Source of the DNA: an uncultured beta proteobacterium
GTDB taxonomy: Bacteria; Pseudomonadota; Gammaproteobacteria; Burkholderiales; SG8-41
Direction of reading: 5' to 3'
Assembly (NCBI GenBank): GCA_903905655.1
Contig: CAIVHG010000056.1
Coordinates: 1-64,000 of the forward strand
DNA length: 64,000 bases
Shown here: piece after piece, positions 52,169-60,600 of the stretch
How the letters are laid out: every line of letters begins with the position of its first letter
Numbering within the stretch: position 1 is the stretch's first letter
Made by a program: the position numbers and the translations under genes
The notes under the pieces: model-generated
What the model was told of the DNA's origin: nothing
The model's database searches: none
The model's input: the letters and a program-made list of their open reading frames with translations, nothing else

Positions 52169-53563
52169 ATGTCAGAACAGAAGGTAGATGTAGCGATCAT
52201 AGGCGGAGGCATCGCGGGCTTGATCGCTGCAAACCGCCTCGCCCAGCGCGGCCTGAGCTCAGTGGTGCTGGAACAGGGCGCCGACGAACAATATCCCTGC
52301 AACACTCGTTACACGGGCGGCACGTTCCACCTCTGCCTGCACAACATAATGACCGAAGAGCGGGCGTTGAGCGCGGAGATCGTCGCCCTGACCGGTGGTT
52401 TCGTCGAGCAGAAGCTCGCCGACATGCTCGCGCTCGACGGCAGGAGATCGGTGCGCTGGCTGCAGGACGAGGGCATACGCTTCATGAAGGCGAGCGGCGC
52501 CGACGTCCACAACTGGGTCCTCGCTCCGCCTTCACGCAATCATCCGGGACTCGACTGGAAAGGCCGTGCCGGCGACGTGCTGCTACGGCGGCTCGAGGCC
52601 AACCTCGTCCCGCGCGGCGGCAGCGTGGTGCGCAAAACGCGCGCCCGCGCACTGCTCGTCGATCAGGGGCGGTGCACGGGCGTCATCGCGGATCAGGACG
52701 GGCGCGAAGTGCACTACCAAAGCCGGGCAACGATCATCGCCGATGGCGGCTTTCAGGGAAATCCGTATCTCGTCAGGCAATACGTATGCCACCATCCCGA
52801 ACGCATGAAACAGCGCGGCGCGGGCACCGGACGCGGCGACGGACTGCAGATGGCACTCGCGGCAGGCGCGAAGCTGGTCGGCATGGAGACCTTCTTCGGC
52901 CACGTCATGTCGCGCGATTCGATGACCAATGACAAGCTGTGGCCGTATCCCTACGGAGACGCCCTCGCGACCGCGGGCATCGTGGTCGGCCCCGCAGGCG
53001 AGCGTTTTACCGACGAGGGACGCGGAGGCGTCTACCTCGCCAATCACATCGCAAAGCTCGAAGATCCCTTTTCCGCCGCGATCGTGTTCGATCACGCGAT
53101 CTGGGAAGGGCCGGGGCGCAAGGGTTTCATACCCGCCAATCCGCATCTGCCCGAAGTGGGCGGCACGCTGCTGCGCGCCGCCAGCCTGGCTGAACTCGCA
53201 ACATTGATGCAAGTGCCGGCGGCAGCACTCGCGGCCACGGTGCGCGCCTACAACGAAGCCATCGGCAGCAGCAAGCTCGCTTCGCTTTCACCTCTGCGCA
53301 CTGCGACGCGCTACACGCCGCTACCTGTCGCGCAGCCCCCGTTCTACGCCCTGCCCGTCTGCCCCGGCATCACCAACACCATGGGCGGCATCGCCATCAA
53401 CGAGCATGCGCAAGTGCTGCGCGAGGACGGCTCCGCGATTCCCGGAATGTATGCCGCGGGATGCGCGGCCGGCGGCCTCACCGGAGGCCCCGAGATCGGC
53501 TATGTCGGCGGGCTCGCGATTGCAGCGGTCACCGCCCTCAGAGCAGCCGAGCACATCGCCTAG
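52169..53563 (+). CDS. FAD-dependent oxidoreductase, TcuA/fumarate reductase flavoprotein-like
   Basis: A 464-residue flavoprotein, 13 nt downstream of a Bug receptor. VAIIGGGIAGLIAANRLAQ binds the ADP part of FAD; IIADGGFQGNP and the C-terminal GMYAAGCAAGGLTGGPEIGYVGG complete the site. It resembles the TcuA-like protein at 40873 but differs considerably, so it is a paralogue with different specificity. It probably oxidises or desaturates the imported acid. Confidence 0.88.
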   Translation: MSEQKVDVAIIGGGIAGLIAANRLAQRGLSSVVLEQGADEQYPCNTRYTGGTFHLCLHNIMTEERALSAEIVALTGGFVEQKLADMLALDGRRSVRWLQDEGIRFMKASGADVHNWVLAPPSRNHPGLDWKGRAGDVLLRRLEANLVPRGGSVVRKTRARALLVDQGRCTGVIADQDGREVHYQSRATIIADGGFQGNPYLVRQYVCHHPERMKQRGAGTGRGDGLQMALAAGAKLVGMETFFGHVMSRDSMTNDKLWPYPYGDALATAGIVVGPAGERFTDEGRGGVYLANHIAKLEDPFSAAIVFDHAIWEGPGRKGFIPANPHLPEVGGTLLRAASLAELATLMQVPAAALAATVRAYNEAIGSSKLASLSPLRTATRYTPLPVAQPPFYALPVCPGITNTMGGIAINEHAQVLREDGSAIPGMYAAGCAAGGLTGGPEIGYVGGLAIAAVTALRAAEHIA

Positions 53564-53573
53564 CGCACACCGC

Positions 53574-54545
53574 TCACTGTGGCTGAAAGCCAATCGAGCG
53601 CACGATCTCGCCGTACTTCGCGTACTCGCTCTTGATGAAGTCCGCGTAGTACTCGGGCGATTCAGCGACGATGATAAGTCCGGCATCGACGAGTTTGGCG
53701 GCCACGTCCGGCTGCTGGATCGCGCGATTGATTTCCGCGTTGAGACGTCGCACGATCTCGCGCGGCGTGGCGGCAGGAGCCACGTAGCCGAACCATCCGC
53801 GCATGTCGTACTTGGGCACCGCATCCGCGAACAGCGGCAGCTCGGGCTTGTTGGGCACGCGCAGCGGGTTGGTCACGGCGATCAGGCGCAGGCGGCCGGA
53901 CTGGATCTGCTGCACGAAGCCGGTATAAGCGCCCATCCCTACGTGCACCTGGCCGGAGATGACATCGGTGGTGATCTGCGCAGCGCCCTTGTACGGCACG
54001 TGCAGGAATTTGAAACCGCCCATGGAAGCCAGCATTTCGAATGCGAGGTGATTGAAGCCGCCCTCGCCGTTGGTTGCGACCGAGAGCTTTCCGGGATTGG
54101 TTTTCGCCCACGCGATCATGTCGGCCGCATCCTTGAACGGAGCCGCGGGATAGGCGACGACGGCGACATAATTCGTGACATTGAGCGCGACTGCCGCGAA
54201 GTCCTTGAGCGGATCGTAGGAGAGCTTCTTGTAGGTGTGAGGTGCGACCACCAGATTACCGCCTTGCCCGACGGCGATGGAATAGCCGTCGGCCGGCGCG
54301 TTCTTCAGGGCCTCGAGCCCGAGCTGGCCGCTGGCGCCGGCGCGGTTTTCCACGATGAATTGCTGGCCCATGCTCTCGCTCATGAGCGGGCTGATGAGGC
54401 GCGCGATGATATCGGGTGTCTCACCGGGCGGAAACGGCACGATGACGCGCACGGGTTTCGCGGGATAGGACTGGGCGCCGGCGAATTGAGCGCACGCGAG
54501 CGCGCAGGCGATCATTGCAAGCAAGTGCAGCACGAACCTGGTCAT
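53574..54545 (-). CDS. Bug/TctC family tripartite tricarboxylate receptor
   Basis: Periplasmic receptor of 323 residues, monocistronic here. The signal peptide ends CAQFAGAQS; SYPAKPVRVIVPFPPGETPDI and QQFIVENRAGASGQLGLEAL are Bug motifs, and FLHVPYKGAAQITTDVISG lines the binding site. It converges on the flavin dehydrogenase gene across 10 nt. The ligand is unknown. Confidence 0.93.
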   Translation of the reverse strand: MTRFVLHLLAMIACALACAQFAGAQSYPAKPVRVIVPFPPGETPDIIARLISPLMSESMGQQFIVENRAGASGQLGLEALKNAPADGYSIAVGQGGNLVVAPHTYKKLSYDPLKDFAAVALNVTNYVAVVAYPAAPFKDAADMIAWAKTNPGKLSVATNGEGGFNHLAFEMLASMGGFKFLHVPYKGAAQITTDVISGQVHVGMGAYTGFVQQIQSGRLRLIAVTNPLRVPNKPELPLFADAVPKYDMRGWFGYVAPAATPREIVRRLNAEINRAIQQPDVAAKLVDAGLIIVAESPEYYADFIKSEYAKYGEIVRSIGFQPQ

Positions 54546-54672
54546 GTCTGTCCCCTTATTCAGCGCAATTGAGATGATGCCGGGAACAGTATAACCCGCT
54601 GCCTGCGCGGCAGCAGTAATTCATCGCCCCGGCGAACGCCGGGATGCAGAGATCTACAAAAGGAAAATCGCG

Positions 54673-54921
54673 CTAGTGCGGCAGCAGCAACAGCCCGATG
54701 GCGGTCTTGCCGGCGTCGGCGTTGTAGGTCGCGAGGGCCGCTTGCCGCTTGGCGCTGTAGGCGCGCAGCGTGCATGCGCGATACGCGGGGCTGCCGAGCG
54801 GCGTTGCCTGGGTCGTGCACTCGCGGCCGAACAATTCGTCCAGCTGCGCCACCTTCTGCTCGGGCGTCGGGGCCGCACAGGCGGCCAGGAACAGGACGGT
54901 CAATAAGACTAGCGCGCGCAT
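54673..54921 (-). CDS. Small hypothetical lipoprotein
   Basis: An 82-residue protein with a lipoprotein signal (MRALVLLTVLFLAAC) followed by about 65 residues containing two Cys (GRECTTQ and YRACTLRA) that could form a disulfide. The ATG at 54921 has GGAG upstream; the track ORF starts 42 bases earlier. It has no partner genes. Three successive hairpins and a FNR-like box lie about 65-115 nt upstream. Confidence 0.7.
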   Translation of the reverse strand: MRALVLLTVLFLAACAAPTPEQKVAQLDELFGRECTTQATPLGSPAYRACTLRAYSAKRQAALATYNADAGKTAIGLLLLPH

Positions 54922-54985
54922 ATTGATCAGCTCCGCATTGCCAAAGATTACGAAAAACCGCACCTACAAATGCCGCGCGATCGAG

Positions 54986-55034
54986 CCTCAGTTATTCTGA
55001 GGGGGCACCAGCTTTGGTGCTTGACCTACGTCAA
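54986..55034. promoter_or_regulatory. Three adjacent hairpins ending in a FNR/FixK-like box
   Basis: Within 49 nt are three perfect inverted repeats: CCTCAG-TTATT-CTGAGG, GCACCA-GCTT-TGGTGC and TTGAC-CTAC-GTCAA. The last matches the TTGA-N6-TCAA core of FNR/FixK-family sites. It lies upstream of the small lipoprotein gene (minus strand) and far upstream of the lactonase gene (plus strand). The rest of 54922-55426 shows no gene; the ORF at 55071 has no recognisable features. Confidence 0.4.
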
Positions 55035-55426
55035 GCGAACTCTACCAACTAAAGAAAAACTTGTCGAGCTTTGGATCGACTTCAGAGACCGATTCCTGGT
55101 GAGCACTATCCGCGGCTAATGTTCAAGCTGCCCTTCAAGCCGGGCCGCCTAGGCCTGGCATCGGGGCAAGGTATAATCTCAGGGCGGCAGATGCAACGGT
55201 TCCGCGAATCGCCAATCGCGGCGGTCGTCAAAGAGCCAGACTGCGCAGAGTAGCCAGAACTCTGAGCGAATTTGACAAAGCGAACGGTGGTAGGCTCTGG
55301 CCGTTATCCAGATCGATATCAGCACCGGCACAGGCCGTCGATTCGGTTTCATCACATCATATCCCGTAAGGAAACGTGATGGTCACCAATATTGCTGTTG
55401 CGGCGCGGAATAAGGAGACTAAGGAT

Positions 55427-56602
55427 ATGCGTGAGCGGGTGGTGCTCTACGCCGGCATCGGGTCGGAGCTTGCGCAGTTTGATTTGGACGTAACGAACGC
55501 CGCGCTCATCAGGCGCGCGTCGGTGCATCTACCGGCGGGCGTCCAATACGCATGGCCGCATGCGTCCAGGCAGTATCTCTACGTAGCCTCCAGCGACCGG
55601 GGCCCCGGGCGGGCATCCGCGTCGACCGGCAATACGCACCATCTGAGCGCGTTTCGCATCGATAATGCCACCGGCGCGCTAGAGCCCCATGGAAGGTCAG
55701 TACAGCTGCCGCATCGGCCGATCCACTTGACCACCGACGTACCCTCCACGCACGCGTTGATTGCCTATTGCGACCCCAGCAATTTCTCCGTGCATTGCAT
55801 AAACAGCGATGGCACGATCGGCTCACAAGTTGAGCAGCCTGGGCCGGTGGATACCGGGATCTATGCGCATCAGATACGCGTAGCACCTTCCAATGCCATG
55901 GCGATCCTGGCCACACGCGGTCACGACGCCGCCGACGGAATGCCTGAAGAGCCGGGCGCGCTCAAGGTGTTCAATTACCAGGACGGGGCGCTCAGCACGG
56001 AAGTCTCGATCGCGCCCGCAGGAGGATATGGCTTCGGGCCGCGCCACCTCGACTTCCATCCCTTGCAGCCGTGGGTCTACATCTCGCTGGAGCGCCAGCA
56101 CCAGCTGTGCCTCTACACCATGGAGGGTGATGCGCTGAGCAGCGCAGCACTCTACAGCAAGGACACGCTAGCTGAGCCCGACAACGTTCGCCCTAGACAA
56201 CTTGCGGGGACCGTGCACGTGCATCCGAATGGCCGCTTCGTATACGGCGCTGAACGCGCTGACATGTCCATTGCGGCGGACGGGGTGCAGGTCTACGGCG
56301 GCGGGGAAAATACCATTCTGGTCTACGCGATCAACCAGCGTAGCGGCGAACCCACTTTAATTCAGCGCATGCCTACGCGCGGCCTGCATCCGCGCACCTT
56401 CGCGATCGATCCGAGCGGCCGCATACTGATCGCCGCCAACAAGTCGCCAATCACAGTAAGGGAAGACGGCGCTCTGCGCACCGTGCCTGCAAGCCTGGAC
56501 CTGTTCCGCATAGGCGCAGACGGCACGCTGACCTACATCCGCAAGTACGACATCAATGTGGGCAACGGCTCGTTGTTCTGGATGGGCATGATCGGGCTGT
56601 GA
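55427..56602 (+). CDS. Lactonase family beta-propeller protein (Pgl-like)
   Basis: A 391-residue seven-bladed propeller of the lactonase/6-phosphogluconolactonase (YbhE-type) family. Repeating blades are visible, such as PRHLDFHPLQPWVYISLE, VHVHPNGRFVYGAERA and PRTFAIDPSGRILIAAN, each starting with a (H/F)P..RF(V/I)Y pattern. The ATG at 55427 has GGAG about 9 nt upstream; an ATG at 55379 also has AAGGA, so 16 more residues are possible. In the neighbouring organic-acid context it could open a lactone intermediate. Confidence 0.85.
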   Translation: MRERVVLYAGIGSELAQFDLDVTNAALIRRASVHLPAGVQYAWPHASRQYLYVASSDRGPGRASASTGNTHHLSAFRIDNATGALEPHGRSVQLPHRPIHLTTDVPSTHALIAYCDPSNFSVHCINSDGTIGSQVEQPGPVDTGIYAHQIRVAPSNAMAILATRGHDAADGMPEEPGALKVFNYQDGALSTEVSIAPAGGYGFGPRHLDFHPLQPWVYISLERQHQLCLYTMEGDALSSAALYSKDTLAEPDNVRPRQLAGTVHVHPNGRFVYGAERADMSIAADGVQVYGGGENTILVYAINQRSGEPTLIQRMPTRGLHPRTFAIDPSGRILIAANKSPITVREDGALRTVPASLDLFRIGADGTLTYIRKYDINVGNGSLFWMGMIGL

Positions 56603-56675
56603 GATCAACCAGAGCCGCGTAGCCGCCACGCTGGCTCTGCTCTTAGAAACGCAGGCTGCCACCCGCGGCGCGCTT

Positions 56676-57242
56676 TCACTTGAGCGGCGGCAGCGGATCA
56701 GGCACGCCCGGAGGCAGCGGCGACTGGTTGACGTTGAGCGCCATCGAGATCATTCCGTAGTAGCCGGCGATGCCGATCAGGTCCATGATTCCAGTCTCGC
56801 CGAAATGCCGGAGCGCGGCGCCGAAGGTCGCATCGCTCACTTTCTTGTCGCGCTGCAGTTCGGTGCAAAACTCATAGGCGGCTGCCTCGTCGAGTTTCAT
56901 GCACGCGGGACGCTTGCCCTGCGCAAGCTCCGCGATCAGCTTCGCATCGAGGCCCGACTTGAGCGCGACCTCATAATGCGCGTACCACTCGTACTGTGCG
57001 CTCCAGTGGCGCGCCGTCATCAATATCGCCAGTTCCTTGATGTGCTCCGGAAGCGTGCTGGCGTAGCGCACGTAGGCGCCGATCCTCTGGGCGTTGCGCG
57101 CAAGCTCGGGACAGCGCAGAAGCAAATCGGTGCCGCGGTGGGCCGGCGGACCGCTGCGCTTGCGCGGGCCGGTAGAGGTCTCCTGATAGACTGCCCGCTG
57201 CTCCTCCGTCATCTCGCTTTCAACCAAAGGCTTGAACCGCAA
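56676..57242 (-). CDS. Carboxymuconolactone decarboxylase family protein
   Basis: A 188-residue all-helical protein of the CMD/AhpD-like fold. The family pattern is recognisable in LPEHIKELAILMTARHWSAQYEWYAHYEVAL, followed by ALRHFGETGIMDLIGIAGYYGMISMALN. The CxxC peroxidase motif of AhpD is absent (HWSAQYEWYAH), so ring-opened lactone decarboxylation or binding is more likely than peroxide reduction. The start is TTG with AAAGGGG upstream. It is the second gene after a Bug receptor (27-nt gap). Confidence 0.85.
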   Translation of the reverse strand: MRFKPLVESEMTEEQRAVYQETSTGPRKRSGPPAHRGTDLLLRCPELARNAQRIGAYVRYASTLPEHIKELAILMTARHWSAQYEWYAHYEVALKSGLDAKLIAELAQGKRPACMKLDEAAAYEFCTELQRDKKVSDATFGAALRHFGETGIMDLIGIAGYYGMISMALNVNQSPLPPGVPDPLPPLK

Positions 57243-57269
57243 TTCATTCCCCTTTCATGGCCAGCGCCA

Positions 57270-58238
57270 TCATTGATCGCGTATCTTGGCGTCCCTGATC
57301 ACTTTACCCATCTGCCCCATGTCGGCTTTCATGGTAGCCGCAAGCTGTTCCGGCGTGCTAGCGACGACCTGTATTCCAGCCCTGAGCAATTGATCCTTCA
57401 CATCCGCCTGGTTAAGAATGCGCACGGTTTCCTGGTTCAGGCGGCTGAGGATCGCCGCCGGGGTTTTGGCCGGCGCAAAAAACACCAGCGTCGACGACGA
57501 TTCAAACCCGGGCACGCCTGAAGCAGCCACGGTCGGTACGCCGGGCGCGAGTGAAGTGGGCTCGGCGCTCGTCACCGCCAGCAGCCGCATCCGGCCCACT
57601 TTGGAATAGGGCAGTATCGCAGTCACCGTGGTAAACATCAGTTGCACCTCGCCGCTGATGATCGCTGAAAGCGCCTCCGCATTGCCCCGGTACGCGACAT
57701 TGACGATATTGGTGCCCGTCATGAACTTGAACAATTCCGCGGCGAGATGAGAGGAAGTGCCGGTACCGATCGAGGCGTTGTTGATCTGCCCGGGTTTGGC
57801 TTTAGCGAGTGCGATCAGGTCCTTGACCGATTTCACCGGCAACGAAGGATGCACGGCGATCGCACCAGGAGAGCTGGTCGCCAATGTGATCGGCGCAAAA
57901 TCCCTGACCGGATCAAAGGGCGATGTGTCCCGCATAAATGGCACGAGCCAAATCCCGGCGCCGTAGAACAGCAGCGTGTACCCGTCGGCCGGCGCTTTGG
58001 CAAGCGCATCACCCGCAATCACCCCGCTTCCGCCGCGGTTTTCCACGATCACCTGTTGGCCCCAACTGGCGGAGAGCTTGGTGGCGATCAGGCGCGCCAC
58101 GAGATCAACCGCGCCCCCAGGGGAAGCGGTGATGATGCGTATGGGCCTGCTCGGATAATCCTGGCCCAATGCCATGCCCGCGGCCGTCAACATCACTGCC
58201 GTCAGAAACGGTCGTGCAAAACGACTTGCGATCAGCAT
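57270..58238 (-). CDS. Bug/TctC family tripartite tricarboxylate receptor
   Basis: Periplasmic receptor of 322 residues starting at an ATG with GGAGGGG upstream; the track ORF is 20 residues longer. The signal peptide is SRFARPFLTAVMLTAAGMALG. DYPSRPIRIITASPGGAVDLVA and GQQVIVENRGGSGVIAGDAL form the Bug core, and NIVNVAYRGNAEALSAIISGE the pocket region. It leads a two-gene unit with the CMD-family gene. Confidence 0.93.
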   Translation of the reverse strand: MLIASRFARPFLTAVMLTAAGMALGQDYPSRPIRIITASPGGAVDLVARLIATKLSASWGQQVIVENRGGSGVIAGDALAKAPADGYTLLFYGAGIWLVPFMRDTSPFDPVRDFAPITLATSSPGAIAVHPSLPVKSVKDLIALAKAKPGQINNASIGTGTSSHLAAELFKFMTGTNIVNVAYRGNAEALSAIISGEVQLMFTTVTAILPYSKVGRMRLLAVTSAEPTSLAPGVPTVAASGVPGFESSSTLVFFAPAKTPAAILSRLNQETVRILNQADVKDQLLRAGIQVVASTPEQLAATMKADMGQMGKVIRDAKIRDQ

Positions 58239-58554
58239 AATTCCCCTCCGTGAGTTCCGACCCGGCGCTGTGGCAGCGTGCCAGCGCACTGACGGCATTT
58301 ACTTAACTATTCCTGCAACTTGCCCCAGCACGCATTCGTTTGGTGTGACTTATAGAATCGCTTATCTCTCTCGACTAACCGAAGCCTTTTAGATGCAAAT
58401 AATTCTACACTCATATAGCAATCGCAGGGACAGCAAGTGCCGCGCTGCCAGGCATGCAACTGCGCTACTCTTAAGAACGCGGACGCAGGACTGATTTTCT
58501 TTGCAGCTTTCTTCGCGACGCGACCTGTGGCGACTCAGCACCACGCGCCTGCGA
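58239..58554. other. Intergenic region, nothing recognised
   Basis: Apart from the ribosome site of the receptor gene, I see no gene, repeat or clear promoter in these 316 nt. Confidence 0.35.
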
Positions 58555-59061
58555 TCAGCGCTCGACTGCGCCCTTCAGCGCCGCAGGCAGCGGATAGTCG
58601 GCGTAGCGCTTCCTGAATTCGGCGAAGCTTGCCGCGGCCTCATCGGGCCGGCCGTCTGCACGCAATGCTTCAATGCGTGCGAGCCACTGCTCCGGCGGCA
58701 GCGGCGCATTGGCACGCCTGACTTCAACCTCCCGGCGCAACGGCGCGAGCGACGAGACCGAATCCGTATCTCTGCGCAGTCCCAGCCCCGACGGCGCCCC
58801 GGGCTGCGGCGGCTTGAGGCCCAAGCCCTGCGGCCTGCTCTCAGCGGGCACCAACATCTTCGGCACTGCAGGCAAGTCGCCTTCCTTTGCCGCGCCAGTC
58901 GCAACACCTGAAGTCAGGGACGATGCAGTGTCCGGCTGAAATGCGCTTTGCGGTTTGCTCTCAAACACCACTTGCAGCGCAGCGAAAATACCGAACGCCA
59001 GCACCGCCAAAATCGACAGCACCGTGAACCACACCCGTTTTGATTTACTCTGCGCTGCCAT
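58555..59061 (-). CDS. Hypothetical membrane-anchored protein
   Basis: A 168-residue protein with one membrane helix near the N-terminus (VWFTVLSILAVLAFGIFAAL), a long Pro/Gly/Ala-rich periplasmic linker, and a C-terminal helical motif PEQWLARIEALRADGRPDEA with FAEFRKRYADYPLP. That C-terminal pattern recurs in anti-sigma-like and other small membrane proteins of proteobacteria, but I cannot assign a function. I prefer the ATG at 59061, which has GAGG about 9 nt upstream. It lies 23 nt after a methyltransferase gene. Confidence 0.75.
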   Translation of the reverse strand: MAAQSKSKRVWFTVLSILAVLAFGIFAALQVVFESKPQSAFQPDTASSLTSGVATGAAKEGDLPAVPKMLVPAESRPQGLGLKPPQPGAPSGLGLRRDTDSVSSLAPLRREVEVRRANAPLPPEQWLARIEALRADGRPDEAAASFAEFRKRYADYPLPAALKGAVER

Positions 59062-59084
59062 GGCTAATGCCTCATGCATCCCTG

Positions 59085-59678
59085 TCATTGGGCATGAATG
59101 GATAGATTGAACAGCTTTTGAGCATACTCGCACGGCTCATGCGTAAATGCCACAGCGCGAATCTCCAGATGACCTGCGCCCACAAATACCCAGGGAAATC
59201 CCGCCGCCGTCAGGAATGACTTCAGCGATTTCGGCGTAAATCCCGTCTTATGAGCATAAAAATCATTCCCGCTGCGCTCGATCTCCACGCCGTAACCATA
59301 GATCACGTCGCGAACCGTGATCGACCCTTCCGGGGACTGGTAAAGAAAGTCGTCGATATCAAGGCTTTTCGCAACTACGGTTTGCATGACTGCACCCATA
59401 TCTGGAACCCTAATAAACGCAAAGCCATCCGTTTTGAGAACATGGATGAATCCGGCCAAAACCATCAGCCCATCGTGCCGATGGTAGTGCTCCAGATTGT
59501 GCGAGCAATATACCGAGTCAAAGGCCGCGGCAGGCAGCTTTGTCAGTTCGCGCGCATCGCAGACGATATCCGGCTTGACCTTGGAATCGATATCCAACAA
59601 GACGTGCTCCCACCCATCGTATTGCGCAGGCAGGGATACGGTCTTGCTGTTGCCGCCCACATTCAGAACTTTTCTCAT
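59085..59678 (-). CDS. Class I SAM-dependent methyltransferase
   Basis: A 197-residue Methyltransf_11-type protein. The SAM site starts KVLNVGGNSKTV, with the acidic residue after strand 2 in LLDIDSKVKPDIVCDA, and AFDSVYCSHNLEHYHRHD as post-I/II motifs. Its C-terminal half (FTPKSLKSFLTAAGFPWVFVG) is common in methyltransferases acting on small molecules or surface sugars. The neighbour downstream is the hypothetical membrane protein. The substrate is unknown. Confidence 0.85.
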   Translation of the reverse strand: MRKVLNVGGNSKTVSLPAQYDGWEHVLLDIDSKVKPDIVCDARELTKLPAAAFDSVYCSHNLEHYHRHDGLMVLAGFIHVLKTDGFAFIRVPDMGAVMQTVVAKSLDIDDFLYQSPEGSITVRDVIYGYGVEIERSGNDFYAHKTGFTPKSLKSFLTAAGFPWVFVGAGHLEIRAVAFTHEPCEYAQKLFNLSIHAQ

Positions 59679-59811
59679 TCAGTCATTCTACCTGAGCGCC
59701 ATCAAAGCCATGCGTAACTGCGGAACCCGGCCCGAGCACCTTCGAATGCGCAAGCACTACAACAGAATTCGCGTTCCCCAGATATTATGGGTCAAACCCG
59801 GTGACGCGGGA

Positions 59812-60384
59812 CTACTGGATGGCCTTGCTTCTCCCGATCAGCGTGTTTGCGTAATCCCCGCATGCTAAGGGTAGCGTGATGTCTTTCTGGGAGTAGGCGG
59901 AATAACCCGCCTGCGGATCGAAGCACTGTGGCCGTCCGCCGAGCCAGAACAAGTCGGGATTGTGCGTGTGTGCCTCGTCCTGACAGCCATTGCCCAATTT
60001 ACAAACTCCAAAATGAAGGTGTTGATAGTCAAACCTGCCATAATTATTTGACGCCCCTGAAAGGCCAATCAACTGCCCCCTTCTTACCATTTGATCTTTA
60101 GCCACGAACACCCGGCTCAAGTGGGCATAGTTCGATTGAAAGTGCATGCCATGCACGATGGCTAATTCATCACCATCGTCAGACGTGTGTCTAAAGTACA
60201 CGACCCTGCCGCCTGAAATGGCAACAACGGGCGTGCCCGTGCTGATGATGAAATCGATCCCCGGGTGGAAACCATAGGGCGCCCTGTCGCCCCAACGATA
60301 CCCAACGTTAAATGGCCCCACTGTCTGAGCTTCGCAGAGCGTTACGCACACGGCCAGCATCAGAAAGAACGCAGCGCTTTTCAC
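59812..60384 (-). CDS. Exported M23 family metallopeptidase
   Basis: A 190-residue protein, mostly one M23 domain. The signal peptide is KSAAFFLMLAVCVTLCEA. The zinc motif is YGFHPGIDF, followed by GHxGVD-type context, SNYAHLSRVFVAKDQMVRRG and the catalytic DYQHLHFGV. A CxxxxxxC pair (GVCKLGNGCQD) may form a disulfide. I start at GTG 60384, which has GGAG 6 nt upstream; the track TTG start is 12 bases earlier. It would cut peptidoglycan or act as a LytM-type regulator, and is distinct from the one at the window start. Confidence 0.85.
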   Translation of the reverse strand: MKSAAFFLMLAVCVTLCEAQTVGPFNVGYRWGDRAPYGFHPGIDFIISTGTPVVAISGGRVVYFRHTSDDGDELAIVHGMHFQSNYAHLSRVFVAKDQMVRRGQLIGLSGASNNYGRFDYQHLHFGVCKLGNGCQDEAHTHNPDLFWLGGRPQCFDPQAGYSAYSQKDITLPLACGDYANTLIGRSKAIQ

Positions 60385-60423
60385 GCTTGTCTCCAATCTG
60401 AGAAATGCACATCCCTTCCAATA

Positions 60424-60600
60424 TTAAATGTCTAGCCCGCGCCCGAAAGTCTGCATGCAGGCTTCAGCCGCGTTCCAGTTCGCCTCTGGGGCCAGCAGCT
60501 TGGCGAGGTTCGCCTCGGTGCCGCACGACATCATGGCGTCGAACAGCGCCGCCTTGAGCCCATCAGATCTGCCGCTACGATCTGCCCTGGAGGTGCTCAC
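60424..60600 (-). pseudogene. C-terminal relic of an acyl-CoA dehydrogenase
   Basis: A 58-codon minus-strand frame too short for the ORF track. It begins GTG, overlapping the MmgE/PrpD stop (GTGA). ALFDAMMSCGTEANLAKLLA then EANWNAAEACMQTFG matches the last helices of acyl-CoA dehydrogenases (typically ...CGxEANMAKLLASEAxWxAAxACxQTHGG), but the GGxG loop and the FAD-binding tail are lost (TFGRGLDI then stop). It is a decayed gene that may still be translated as a short coupled peptide. Confidence 0.6.

Noticed and set aside
55071-55253. 60-aa plus-strand ORF before the lactonase gene
   Set aside because: No ribosome site, no hydrophobic or conserved segment; likely non-coding.
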